This document shows, in pieces, positions 1 through 5,419 of a DNA stretch of 6,187 bases. A program made the position numbers and the translations under genes. Source of the stretch: Candidatus Roizmanbacteria bacterium (lineage in GTDB: Bacteria; Patescibacteriota; Microgenomatia; UBA1406; GWC2-37-13); contig JAAXWV010000084.1 in NCBI GenBank assembly GCA_013334845.1, positions 1 through 6,187 of the forward strand, written 5' to 3'. The notes beneath the pieces are model-generated. The model was not told where the DNA came from. It did no database searches and was given only the letters and a program-made list of their open reading frames with translations. Every line of letters begins with the position of its first letter. The stretch's first letter is position 1.

Positions 1-102
1 TCTTCAGATCTGAAAGCAGAAAAAACAGTTGTTGAGGCAGCTGTAGAAGTAAAAAAAGAAGAGAAAGCACCAAAAAAGAATATTTCCTTGAGCGGAATAT
101 AG
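1..102 (+). CDS. C-terminal tail of an unidentified protein (5' truncated)
   Basis: Frame 1 is open from the first base and ends at a TAG at 100-102, giving 33 residues of a protein whose start lies outside the window. The tail is rich in Lys, Glu, Ala and Val (for example KAEKTVVEAAVEVKKEEK) and ends in NISLSGI. It looks like a low-complexity charged C-terminal extension, of the kind often seen on ribosomal or nucleic-acid-binding proteins in small bacterial genomes, but no domain is visible and I cannot name it. Frame and stop are clear; being a real gene is inferred from the open frame, its composition and its orientation matching all downstream genes. No obvious hairpin-plus-T-run terminator follows it. 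Confidence 0.6.
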   Translation, partial: SSDLKAEKTVVEAAVEVKKEEKAPKKNISLSGI

Positions 103-199
103 CTATAAAGATAATCCAGCGTCTGAGAATAAGAGCGTAAACTTTTCGTAGTACAAAATAAATACTAATTTGGGGATATTGTATCATACTTTTATCTAG

Positions 200-228
200 T
201 TGATTTTGAATTTTGAGCGTGCTATCTT
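200..228 (+). promoter_or_regulatory. Predicted promoter of glyA, leaderless type
   Basis: A TGC at 220-222 directly precedes a -10 box TATCTT at 223-228 (extended -10), and a TTGATT at 200-205 sits 17 nt upstream as a -35-like element. The expected start of transcription, 7 nt after the last base of the -10 box, is about position 235, one base before the glyA ATG at 236. The mRNA would then be essentially leaderless, which fits the lack of a Shine-Dalgarno sequence. Prediction from consensus only. Confidence 0.55.
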
Positions 229-235
229 AAACGGT

Positions 236-1567
236 ATGAAACACCTAAAAAAAACCGATCTCGAAATCTATAAACTCATTCAAGAAGAGGAAAAGCGGCA
301 GCAGAATACTCTTCAGATGATTCCTTCCGAGAATACTGCCTCAAAAGCAGTTGAGGAAGCGATGGGATCTGTTTTTGGGAATAAATATGGTGAAGGATAT
401 CCGGAAAAACGTTATTATCAAGGGAACAAAGTAATCGATAAACTTGAAAGTATGGTGATAGAACGCGCTAAAAAAGTGTATGGGGTTCCTGCCGCCAATG
501 TACAAGCCCTTTCCGGCTCTCCGGCTAATTTCGCTGTCTATACCGCTCTTCTTTCTCCTGGAGACACACTGATGGGGCTCTCGCTAGCAAGCGGGGGGCA
601 TCTCACTCACGGCGCAGCTTTTAATGCCAGTAGTCGCTACTTCCGGGCAGTGAATTATGATACTGACAAAAACGGTATGATTGATTACGAAGAGGTTCGC
701 AAAATTGCCAAGAAGGAAAAACCAAAGATTATCATTGCGAGCACAACCGCTTATGCACGGATACTTGATTGGAAAAAATTTGCAGAGATCGCTGAAGAGG
801 TGGGCGCTTATCTTATGGCAGATATCTCCCACATCTCAGGTTTGATCGTCGGCGAGGTGTATCCCTCTCCGGTTGATTATGCTCATGTGATTACCACCAC
901 CACACACAAATCTCTCCGCGGACCACGAGCAGCCTTAATCTTGTCCACAGAAAAAGGATTAAAAAAAGATCCTGATCTCGCCAAAAAAATTGATAAGGCA
1001 ATTATCCCCGGTATTCAGGGAGGACCCCATTTTAATAATATAGCTGCAATTGGAGTCGCACTCAAAGAAGCATCCACCGCAAAGTACAAGAAATATGCCC
1101 AACAGGTTATAGCAAATGCAAAAACACTTGCTCAGGAGTTGCAGAAGTATGACTTTAAACTCGTTACCGGAGGCACTGACAGTCATTTATTGTTGGTTGA
1201 CCTGAGAAACAAGGGACTGATGGGCAATACTGTTGCCGAAGCCCTTGATGCGGTTGGAATCGTGCTCAATAGAAATGGCGTGCCACAAGATCCAAATCCT
1301 CCCTTCTTCCCTTCAGGAATCAGAATGGGAACACCAGGTATCACCAGTAGAAAATTAGAGGAAAAAGAGATGAAACTTATCGCGAAATGGATTGATGAAG
1401 TGACTAAAGCAGTCGCCGAAACCAAAGAATTGCTAAAAGTCACAGCAGAAGAGGAAAAGAAAAAAAGTGTCAGGAAAAATATCATCGAAAAAACAAAAAA
1501 ATTAAAAGCAATCAAAAAAGAGGTATTGGCGCTTTGCAAAAAGTTTCCCCTTCCCACGGAGTATTAA
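236..1567 (+). CDS. glyA: Serine hydroxymethyltransferase
   Basis: GlyA is a cytoplasmic PLP enzyme that interconverts serine plus tetrahydrofolate with glycine plus 5,10-methylene-tetrahydrofolate, the main one-carbon source for nucleotide synthesis. The 443-residue product has the family signatures: IPSENTAS near residue 29, YGEGYPEKRYY at 51-61, GGHLTHG at 120-126, ADISHISGL at 195-203, the PLP-lysine motif TTTTHKSLRGPR with Lys225, and GIRMGTPGIT at 361-370. I chose the ATG at 236 over a TTG at 200: the family normally begins with a short segment like MKHLKKTDLEIY, and the extra 12 residues would overlap the predicted promoter. Residues about 393-436 form a Lys/Glu-rich, probably helical segment that appears somewhat longer than usual, before the typical end FPLPTEY. 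Some motif positions differ from E. coli (ALSGSPAN for PHSGSQAN), which I read as lineage variation. It appears to be transcribed alone. Confidence 0.97.
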   Translation: MKHLKKTDLEIYKLIQEEEKRQQNTLQMIPSENTASKAVEEAMGSVFGNKYGEGYPEKRYYQGNKVIDKLESMVIERAKKVYGVPAANVQALSGSPANFAVYTALLSPGDTLMGLSLASGGHLTHGAAFNASSRYFRAVNYDTDKNGMIDYEEVRKIAKKEKPKIIIASTTAYARILDWKKFAEIAEEVGAYLMADISHISGLIVGEVYPSPVDYAHVITTTTHKSLRGPRAALILSTEKGLKKDPDLAKKIDKAIIPGIQGGPHFNNIAAIGVALKEASTAKYKKYAQQVIANAKTLAQELQKYDFKLVTGGTDSHLLLVDLRNKGLMGNTVAEALDAVGIVLNRNGVPQDPNPPFFPSGIRMGTPGITSRKLEEKEMKLIAKWIDEVTKAVAETKELLKVTAEEEKKKSVRKNIIEKTKKLKAIKKEVLALCKKFPLPTEY

Positions 1568-1608
1568 GAAATAAAATGGTTATATACTGATTTCGTTTTC
1601 CTCTTCCC

Positions 1609-1617
1609 TGCTATAAT
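1609..1617 (+). promoter_or_regulatory. Predicted promoter of the three-gene operon, leaderless type
   Basis: A perfect extended -10, TGC at 1609-1611 plus TATAAT at 1612-1617, lies in the 56-nt gap after glyA. Seven nt after the last T is position 1624, the A of the next gene's ATG, so the predicted transcript starts exactly at the start codon. No convincing -35 box is seen 16-18 nt upstream; the extended -10 may compensate. No Shine-Dalgarno sequence is present. Confidence 0.65.
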
Positions 1618-1623
1618 AGGGAT

Positions 1624-1929
1624 ATGTTTTACGGATTAATCACGGCGGATGTGCTGATGGCCCTGGTAATCGGTCTGAAATTCAGAAGTCTCCCTCCTCA
1701 AATTCCTCTTTTTTACTCTCAAGCTTGGGGTGAAGATCAGCTCACCGACATTTGGTTTATCTTTATACTTCCACTTCTCCTTCATCTCTTTATCTTTCTC
1801 AATCTTTTTCTAATTAATCGCTATTTCCCCACTCATGCCCTTATGAAAGACATTAGTAGAGTGATCAGCTGGTTTTTTATTGTGGCGTTTACCGTTATTT
1901 TTTTGCGCCTTATTTTTCTTATTTCATGA
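1624..1929 (+). CDS. Small three-helix membrane protein, DUF1648-like motif
   Basis: The product is 101 residues and strongly hydrophobic, with three likely membrane helices at about 3-19, 44-65 and 80-99. Between the first and second is LPPQIPLFYSQAWGEDQL (residues 23-40). This resembles the pattern of DUF1648, where a proline-rich segment before a 'P(I/V)P.(H/F)(F/Y)' core and a Gly follows the first helix; the resemblance is from memory and not tested. No catalytic residues are evident and the function is unknown. Its stop (TGA, 1927-1929) overlaps the ATG of the WecA-like gene as ATGA, so the two are probably translationally coupled and made together in the membrane. A role in assembling or regulating that transferase is an inference from position only. 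The start is supported by the -10 box immediately upstream. Confidence 0.8.
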   Translation: MFYGLITADVLMALVIGLKFRSLPPQIPLFYSQAWGEDQLTDIWFIFILPLLLHLFIFLNLFLINRYFPTHALMKDISRVISWFFIVAFTVIFLRLIFLIS

Positions 1930-3008
1930 TTCCGTATCACGTGCTTATCATCACCGCAATCATCTCGGCAATTCTCACTTTTCCCACGATCAGACTGGCT
2001 AAAAAATATAACCTGGTGACTGATAAACAAAAACGGAAGCATCCGGCGCATACTCACACTGGTATAATCCCCCGCGGAGGAGGAATCCCTATTTATCTTT
2101 CAATTCTTATTGCCGTATTACTTTTTATTCCACTCAATCAGATTGTCATCAGCATTCTTGTTTCGAGTTTTTTACTCGTAGTGCTGGGCACACTAGATGA
2201 TTATTACGATATATCGCCCTATGTCCGTTTCGGAGCTAATCTTCTTATCTCTGCCATAGTTGTCTCATCGGGACTCGGAATCCCATATATTTCCAATCCT
2301 ATGGGAGGAGTAATTCACCTCGACCAGTGGCGTATACCTTTCACATTTTTCGGCCATCATACTATTTTGGTTGTTGCTGACGTAATAGCTATTATTTGGC
2401 TTACCTGGATAATGAACATGGTGAACTGGAGTAAGGGTGTTGACGGTCAGCTCCCCGGCTTTGTCGCAATCACTGCTTTTTTTCTTGGACTCATCTCTCA
2501 ACGTTTCGTAGCACACGATATTACAGTACAAGCCGTTACTCTGCTCTCATTTATTCTCGCTGGAGCATATTTGGGATTTCTACCGTTCAATTTTTACCCT
2601 CAGAAGATTATGCCCGGTTATGGAGGGGGTGCTCTCGCCGGATTCATGCTCGGAATATTGTCTATTCTTTCGTTCGGTAAAGTAGGAACAGCCCTTCTTA
2701 TTCTTTCGATGCCACTTATTGATGCTTTATATACCATTGTTCGTCGGATTAAGAATCGTCACTCTCCCTTCAGGCCCGACGATGGTCATTTTCACCACCG
2801 GTTACTCGACATTGGATGGGGTCGGCGCCGTATTGCAGTTTATTACTGGATTGTCTCTTTTATTTTTGGAATCTCCAGTTTATATTTGGAAGGGATAGAA
2901 AAACTTGTTGCCCTTATCGCTACTGCTATTATTGTCTTAGTCTTCATTTTGATAATTGAGGAAATAAAAAAACACTATTATTCCGAACCCGCCCCAGAAT
3001 CCACATGA
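1926..3008 (+). CDS. WecA/TagO/MraY-family polyprenyl-phosphate sugar-1-phosphate transferase (variant active site)
   Basis: The 360-residue product is a polytopic membrane protein (about 10-11 helices) of glycosyltransferase family 4. Members transfer a sugar-1-phosphate (GlcNAc-1-P, or phospho-MurNAc-pentapeptide in MraY) from a UDP-sugar to undecaprenyl phosphate on the cytoplasmic face. Visible signatures are RGGGIPI at 50-56, the aspartate pair in LGTLDDYYD (Asp91, Asp92), NMVNWSKGVDGQLPG at 164-178, and the cytoplasmic His loop SPFRPDDGHFHHRLLDIG at 280-297. The His loop favours a WecA/TagO-like lipid-glycan initiator over MraY. Two normally conserved aspartates are replaced: the first Asp of N..N..DG.DG is Lys170, and the Asp of the (M)GD.GS motif is Tyr232 (PGYGGG, 230-235). 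Asp173 is kept. The gene overlaps both neighbours by 4 nt (ATGA at 1926-1929 and 3005-3008). Family assignment is firm; sugar specificity and activity are not established. Confidence 0.9.
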   Translation: MIPYHVLIITAIISAILTFPTIRLAKKYNLVTDKQKRKHPAHTHTGIIPRGGGIPIYLSILIAVLLFIPLNQIVISILVSSFLLVVLGTLDDYYDISPYVRFGANLLISAIVVSSGLGIPYISNPMGGVIHLDQWRIPFTFFGHHTILVVADVIAIIWLTWIMNMVNWSKGVDGQLPGFVAITAFFLGLISQRFVAHDITVQAVTLLSFILAGAYLGFLPFNFYPQKIMPGYGGGALAGFMLGILSILSFGKVGTALLILSMPLIDALYTIVRRIKNRHSPFRPDDGHFHHRLLDIGWGRRRIAVYYWIVSFIFGISSLYLEGIEKLVALIATAIIVLVFILIIEEIKKHYYSEPAPEST

Positions 3009-4150
3009 AATATTTTATTCGCACCTTTGGCTGCCAACAAAACACCGCCGACTCTGAACGTATCGCCGCCGCTTTCCAGGCACGAAATATGACACCTGCT
3101 CGCGGATATTCAGACGCTAACTATGTAGTGCTCAATACGTGCATGGTCCGGGAATCTGCCGAAAACCGGGTTTACGGGTTAGTGAAAAATCTAACCAAAC
3201 TGAAAAGAGAAAAAGCGGAAAAGGGGGAAGTCTTTAAGATAATTGTGACTGGCTGCATGGTAGGTGTAGCTCACCGCGACACCTCAGGGAAGTACTATGA
3301 CAAAATTCGCTCGGCAATGCCGGGAGTCGACGAGTTTATGCCAATTCAGGAAGTAGGATTCGATCTCGAACCAGTACGCCAAAATGAAACAAGTGGTTCC
3401 ATTCCAATCTCCAACGGCTGCAATAATTTCTGTACTTATTGTGTAGTTCCCTTTACCCGTGGACGCGAAGTGAGCCGCCCGTACGAGACAATTATCGCTG
3501 AAGCAAAAACAATGTTTTTAAACGGGTATAAATCAGTTATGCTACTGGGACAAAACGTCAATTCCTATGGTGCTGATCTGACGTATGATAAAGCAAAAAT
3601 GAAACCGGTATATGTGAAACATCTTGGCCGATACCGAATTGCTACCCTGTTTCCTCATCTTCTGGAAGAGGTCGCACGGATCGGTTTCGAGAAGGTTGAA
3701 TTTTTCTCGTCAAATCCATGGGATTTCTCAGACGAATTAATTGAGGTCATCGCTCGAAACTCAAATATAACCCGTTCAATTCACCTGCCCGTACAATCTG
3801 GCGATAACAACATGCTGAAGCGAATGAATCGCTGGTATACCCGCGAAGAATACATGGATTTGATTACCAAAATACGGGCGAGCGTGCCAAACGTAGTCTT
3901 CACCACCGATATCATCGTCGGCTTCTGTGGAGAAACATCTGAGGAATTCGAGAATACTGTTGACCTGTGTAGACAAGTACAGTTCGATAAAGCCTATGTG
4001 GCTCGCTATTCTTCCCGTCCCATGACCGCTGCGACAAAAGTAATGAAAGATGATGTGTCTCATCGGGAGAAAAAGCGTCGTTGGCAGGTGCTAGAGGATC
4101 TGATCAATAAACCCATGCTTGAACGACTGAAGAAGAAATATAACAAGTAG
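3005..4150 (+). CDS. miaB: tRNA-2-methylthio-N6-dimethylallyladenosine synthase, MiaB type, without TRAM domain
   Basis: MiaB is a radical-SAM methylthiotransferase that converts i6A37 to ms2i6A37 in tRNAs reading UNN codons. The N-terminal UPF0004 domain has its three cluster cysteines, Cys10 (TFGCQQN), Cys46 (NTCMVRE) and Cys84 (TGCM). The radical-SAM domain has CNNFCTYC with Cys139, Cys143 and Cys146, followed by VVPFTRGREVSRP. Further signatures are LLGQNVNSYG at 180-189, HLPVQSGDNNMLKRMNR at 260-276 and an altered GFCGET at 306-311 (usually GFPGET). At 381 residues it is clearly shorter than usual MiaB (about 440-475) and stops in the helix just before where the C-terminal TRAM domain should begin. 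There is an apparent extra stretch of roughly 17 residues at about 190-212, and the linker before the radical-SAM cysteines is short. The start is fixed by the ATGA overlap with the upstream gene. MiaB fits best, but the related MtaB or RimO types cannot be fully excluded. Confidence 0.9.
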   Translation: MKYFIRTFGCQQNTADSERIAAAFQARNMTPARGYSDANYVVLNTCMVRESAENRVYGLVKNLTKLKREKAEKGEVFKIIVTGCMVGVAHRDTSGKYYDKIRSAMPGVDEFMPIQEVGFDLEPVRQNETSGSIPISNGCNNFCTYCVVPFTRGREVSRPYETIIAEAKTMFLNGYKSVMLLGQNVNSYGADLTYDKAKMKPVYVKHLGRYRIATLFPHLLEEVARIGFEKVEFFSSNPWDFSDELIEVIARNSNITRSIHLPVQSGDNNMLKRMNRWYTREEYMDLITKIRASVPNVVFTTDIIVGFCGETSEEFENTVDLCRQVQFDKAYVARYSSRPMTAATKVMKDDVSHREKKRRWQVLEDLINKPMLERLKKKYNK

Positions 4151-4159
4151 CATGGAACC

Positions 4160-4267
4160 ATATTCTCCTCACTTTTCCGGGTGTCTGAGAGAGTCGCTCC
4201 TTCGAGTCCCCTCCCCAAGAGGGTGTCGATGCAAGGAATAACGGGGAGGGAACGAGGAAAAGAATAT
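4160..4267 (+). repeat. GC-rich imperfect inverted repeat in the miaB-rfbB gap
   Basis: Nested complementary arms span this gap region. ATATTC (4160-4165) pairs with GAATAT (4262-4267). TTTTCC (4173-4178) pairs with GGAAAA (4256-4261). CCCCTCCC (4208-4215) pairs with GGGGAGGG (4243-4250). GGGTGTC occurs twice as a direct repeat (4179-4185, 4221-4227). An alternative small hairpin CCCTC/GAGGG (4209-4213, 4219-4223) competes with the 8-bp stem. The core is visibly richer in G+C than the AT-rich tract after it. No T-run follows on the + strand, so it is not a standard intrinsic terminator. It could be a structured 3' end of the operon transcript or a decayed miniature repeat. No ORF covers it. 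Confidence 0.5.
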
Positions 4268-4288
4268 ATCCTTCACTCCGTTCAGGAT
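4268..4288. repeat. Short hairpin resembling a dispersed intergenic repeat
   Basis: ATCCT at 4268-4272 and AGGAT at 4284-4288 form a 5-bp stem around an 11-nt loop. Read on the minus strand, the segment with its flank is GTCATCCTGAACGGAGTGAA followed by GGAT. From memory, this closely resembles a 'GTCATCCTGA...GAAGGAT' type of repeat scattered between genes in many bacterial genomes. It abuts the GC-rich inverted repeat, so both may be parts of one inserted element. Only one copy is in the window, so repetition cannot be shown here. Confidence 0.4.
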
Positions 4289-4335
4289 GACGTGTAACGG
4301 TTTGAACATTGAATTTCTGATTTTGATTTGATTAA

Positions 4336-4363
4336 AAATTTCAAATTTTAAATTTTAAATTTC
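4336..4363. repeat. Four tandem 7-bp AT-rich units upstream of rfbB
   Basis: Four contiguous 7-bp units of the form AAATTTY lie in a row: AAATTTC (4336-4342), AAATTTT (4343-4349), AAATTTT (4350-4356) and AAATTTC (4357-4363). They end 8 nt before the -10 box of the rfbB promoter, covering about -48 to -21 relative to the predicted transcription start. This position could serve as an UP-like AT tract, a bent-DNA region or a protein-binding site, or it may simply be a microsatellite. The function is not shown by the sequence. Confidence 0.7.
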
Positions 4364-4368
4364 CATAC

Positions 4369-4377
4369 TGGTATAAT
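4369..4377 (+). promoter_or_regulatory. Predicted promoter of rfbB-rfbD, near-leaderless type
   Basis: An extended -10, TGG at 4369-4371 plus a perfect TATAAT at 4372-4377, lies 8 nt before the rfbB ATG. The expected transcription start is about 4384, two bases before the ATG at 4386. No -35 consensus is seen; the space is taken by the AT-rich 7-bp repeat. No Shine-Dalgarno sequence lies between the -10 box and the ATG. Confidence 0.65.
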
Positions 4378-4385
4378 TAACCAAT

Positions 4386-5396
4386 ATGAAATTACTCATC
4401 ACTGGCGGTGCCGGATTCATCGGCTCAAACTTCGTTCATTATTGGCTCAATAACTATCCGAATGATGATATTGTCAACCTCGACAAGCTCACCTATGCCG
4501 GAAATCTTGAGACCTTAAAAGATCTGGAAAATAACCCTCATCATCAGTTCATCCACGGAGACATTTGTGACACAGAGCTCGTCAATCGAGTGATAGAAGA
4601 TGTTGACATCGTCGTGCATTTTGCCGCCGAATCCCACGTAGACCGTTCCATTCTTGATCCGACTCCATTTGTAAAGACTAATGTCGAGGGCACACTTGTT
4701 CTGCTTGACGCCGCCCTTAAAAATGGCAAAAAACGCTTCCATCATATCTCAACTGACGAAGTATTTGGAGCCCTTTCCCTCGATCAAAACGAAAAATTCG
4801 ATGACAACACCCCTTACAATCCCCACAGTCCCTATGCCGCATCAAAAGCTGGCTCGGATCACCTCGTACGCGCCTATTATGACACGTATCAACTGCCGGT
4901 AACCATCTCTAACTGCACGAATAATTACGGACCCCATCACTTTCCTGAAAAGTTTATCCCGCTCACCATAACAAATCTTATGGAAGGGAAGAAAATTCCT
5001 GTCTATGGTGATGGTCTTTATGTGCGCGATTGGCTCTATGTGGAAGATCATTGTGCCGCTGTAGATCTCATTTTACAGAAGGGTAAAATTGGGAAAACAT
5101 ACCTTATCGGTGGTATGAATGAAGGAATTTCCAATATTGAGGTGGTAAAAAAGATTCTTAAGCTGCTCAATAAATCAGAAGATAGCATCGAATACGTAAA
5201 AGATCGCCCGGGCCACGACCGACGGTATGCGATCGACTGGTCAACGATACATGAAGAACTTGGCTGGTCACCTAAATACAGCTTCGATGAGGCACTGGAA
5301 AAGACGGTGAAATGGTTTATCGAAAACGAAGAATGGTGGAAGCGGGTCAAATCAGGCGCGTACCTGGAGTATTACAACAAACAATATTCTCAATAA
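4386..5396 (+). CDS. rfbB: dTDP-glucose 4,6-dehydratase
   Basis: RfbB (RmlB) converts dTDP-D-glucose to dTDP-4-keto-6-deoxy-D-glucose using bound NAD+, the second step of dTDP-L-rhamnose synthesis, in the cytoplasm. The 336-residue product is a full-length extended short-chain dehydrogenase. It has the Rossmann glycine motif GGAGFIGS at 7-14, HFAAESHVDRS at 78-88, the dehydratase triad region STDEV (Thr123, Asp124, Glu125), the catalytic YAASK (Tyr150, Lys154), NNYGPHHFPEKFIPL at 179-193, GDGLYVRDWLYVEDH at 208-222 and RPGHDRRYAID at 274-284. The Asp-Glu pair after Thr123 separates it from plain epimerases such as GalE. The start fits the usual short N-terminus before the first beta strand and the -10 box just upstream. 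rfbD follows after 23 nt, presumably in the same operon; rfbA and rfbC are not in the window. Confidence 0.96.
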   Translation: MKLLITGGAGFIGSNFVHYWLNNYPNDDIVNLDKLTYAGNLETLKDLENNPHHQFIHGDICDTELVNRVIEDVDIVVHFAAESHVDRSILDPTPFVKTNVEGTLVLLDAALKNGKKRFHHISTDEVFGALSLDQNEKFDDNTPYNPHSPYAASKAGSDHLVRAYYDTYQLPVTISNCTNNYGPHHFPEKFIPLTITNLMEGKKIPVYGDGLYVRDWLYVEDHCAAVDLILQKGKIGKTYLIGGMNEGISNIEVVKKILKLLNKSEDSIEYVKDRPGHDRRYAIDWSTIHEELGWSPKYSFDEALEKTVKWFIENEEWWKRVKSGAYLEYYNKQYSQ

Positions 5397-5419
5397 CAAT
5401 TGAACCCGAAAATATACTT

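Noticed and set aside
200..235. A TTG start at 200 extending GlyA by 12 residues
   Set aside because: The extra residues do not match the usual SHMT N-terminus, the ATG at 236 gives the normal length and opening, and the extension would run through the predicted -10 box.
1183..1557. A 124-codon minus-strand ORF opposite the end of glyA
   Set aside because: It is the antisense of a strongly conserved gene, its hydrophobic, Ser/Phe-rich product reflects the Lys/Glu-rich codons on the other strand, and it has no start signals.
1926..3008. Recoded UGA (Gracilibacteria-type code)
   Set aside because: UGA ends two ORFs precisely within ATGA overlaps with the next gene, and no conserved protein here contains an internal UGA.
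3776..4063. Minus-strand ORF inside miaB, and similar overlapping ORFs inside rfbB (both strands)
   Set aside because: All lie within well-recognised conserved genes and have no family features or upstream signals of their own.
4120..4180. A frameshift at the end of miaB hiding a TRAM domain
   Set aside because: The other frames after the stop contain early stops and no TRAM-like sequence that I can recognise; the gap sequence looks non-coding.
4208..4250. Intrinsic terminator for the miaB operon
   Set aside because: The 8-bp GC stem has a 27-nt loop and is followed by AACGAGG, with no T-run, so it does not meet the usual criteria.
4180..4262. A T-box-like leader suggested by an AGGGTG-type string and nested stems
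   Set aside because: The canonical T-box sequence (AGGGTGG.ACCGCG) is not present, no terminator/antiterminator pair is seen, the predicted promoter lies downstream of it, and the next gene is a sugar dehydratase, not an amino-acid gene.
5413..5418. TATACT as a -10 box for rfbD
   Set aside because: It lies only 1 nt before the ATG, so transcription would start inside the gene; no TGn precedes it, and the 23-nt spacing to rfbB suggests co-transcription.
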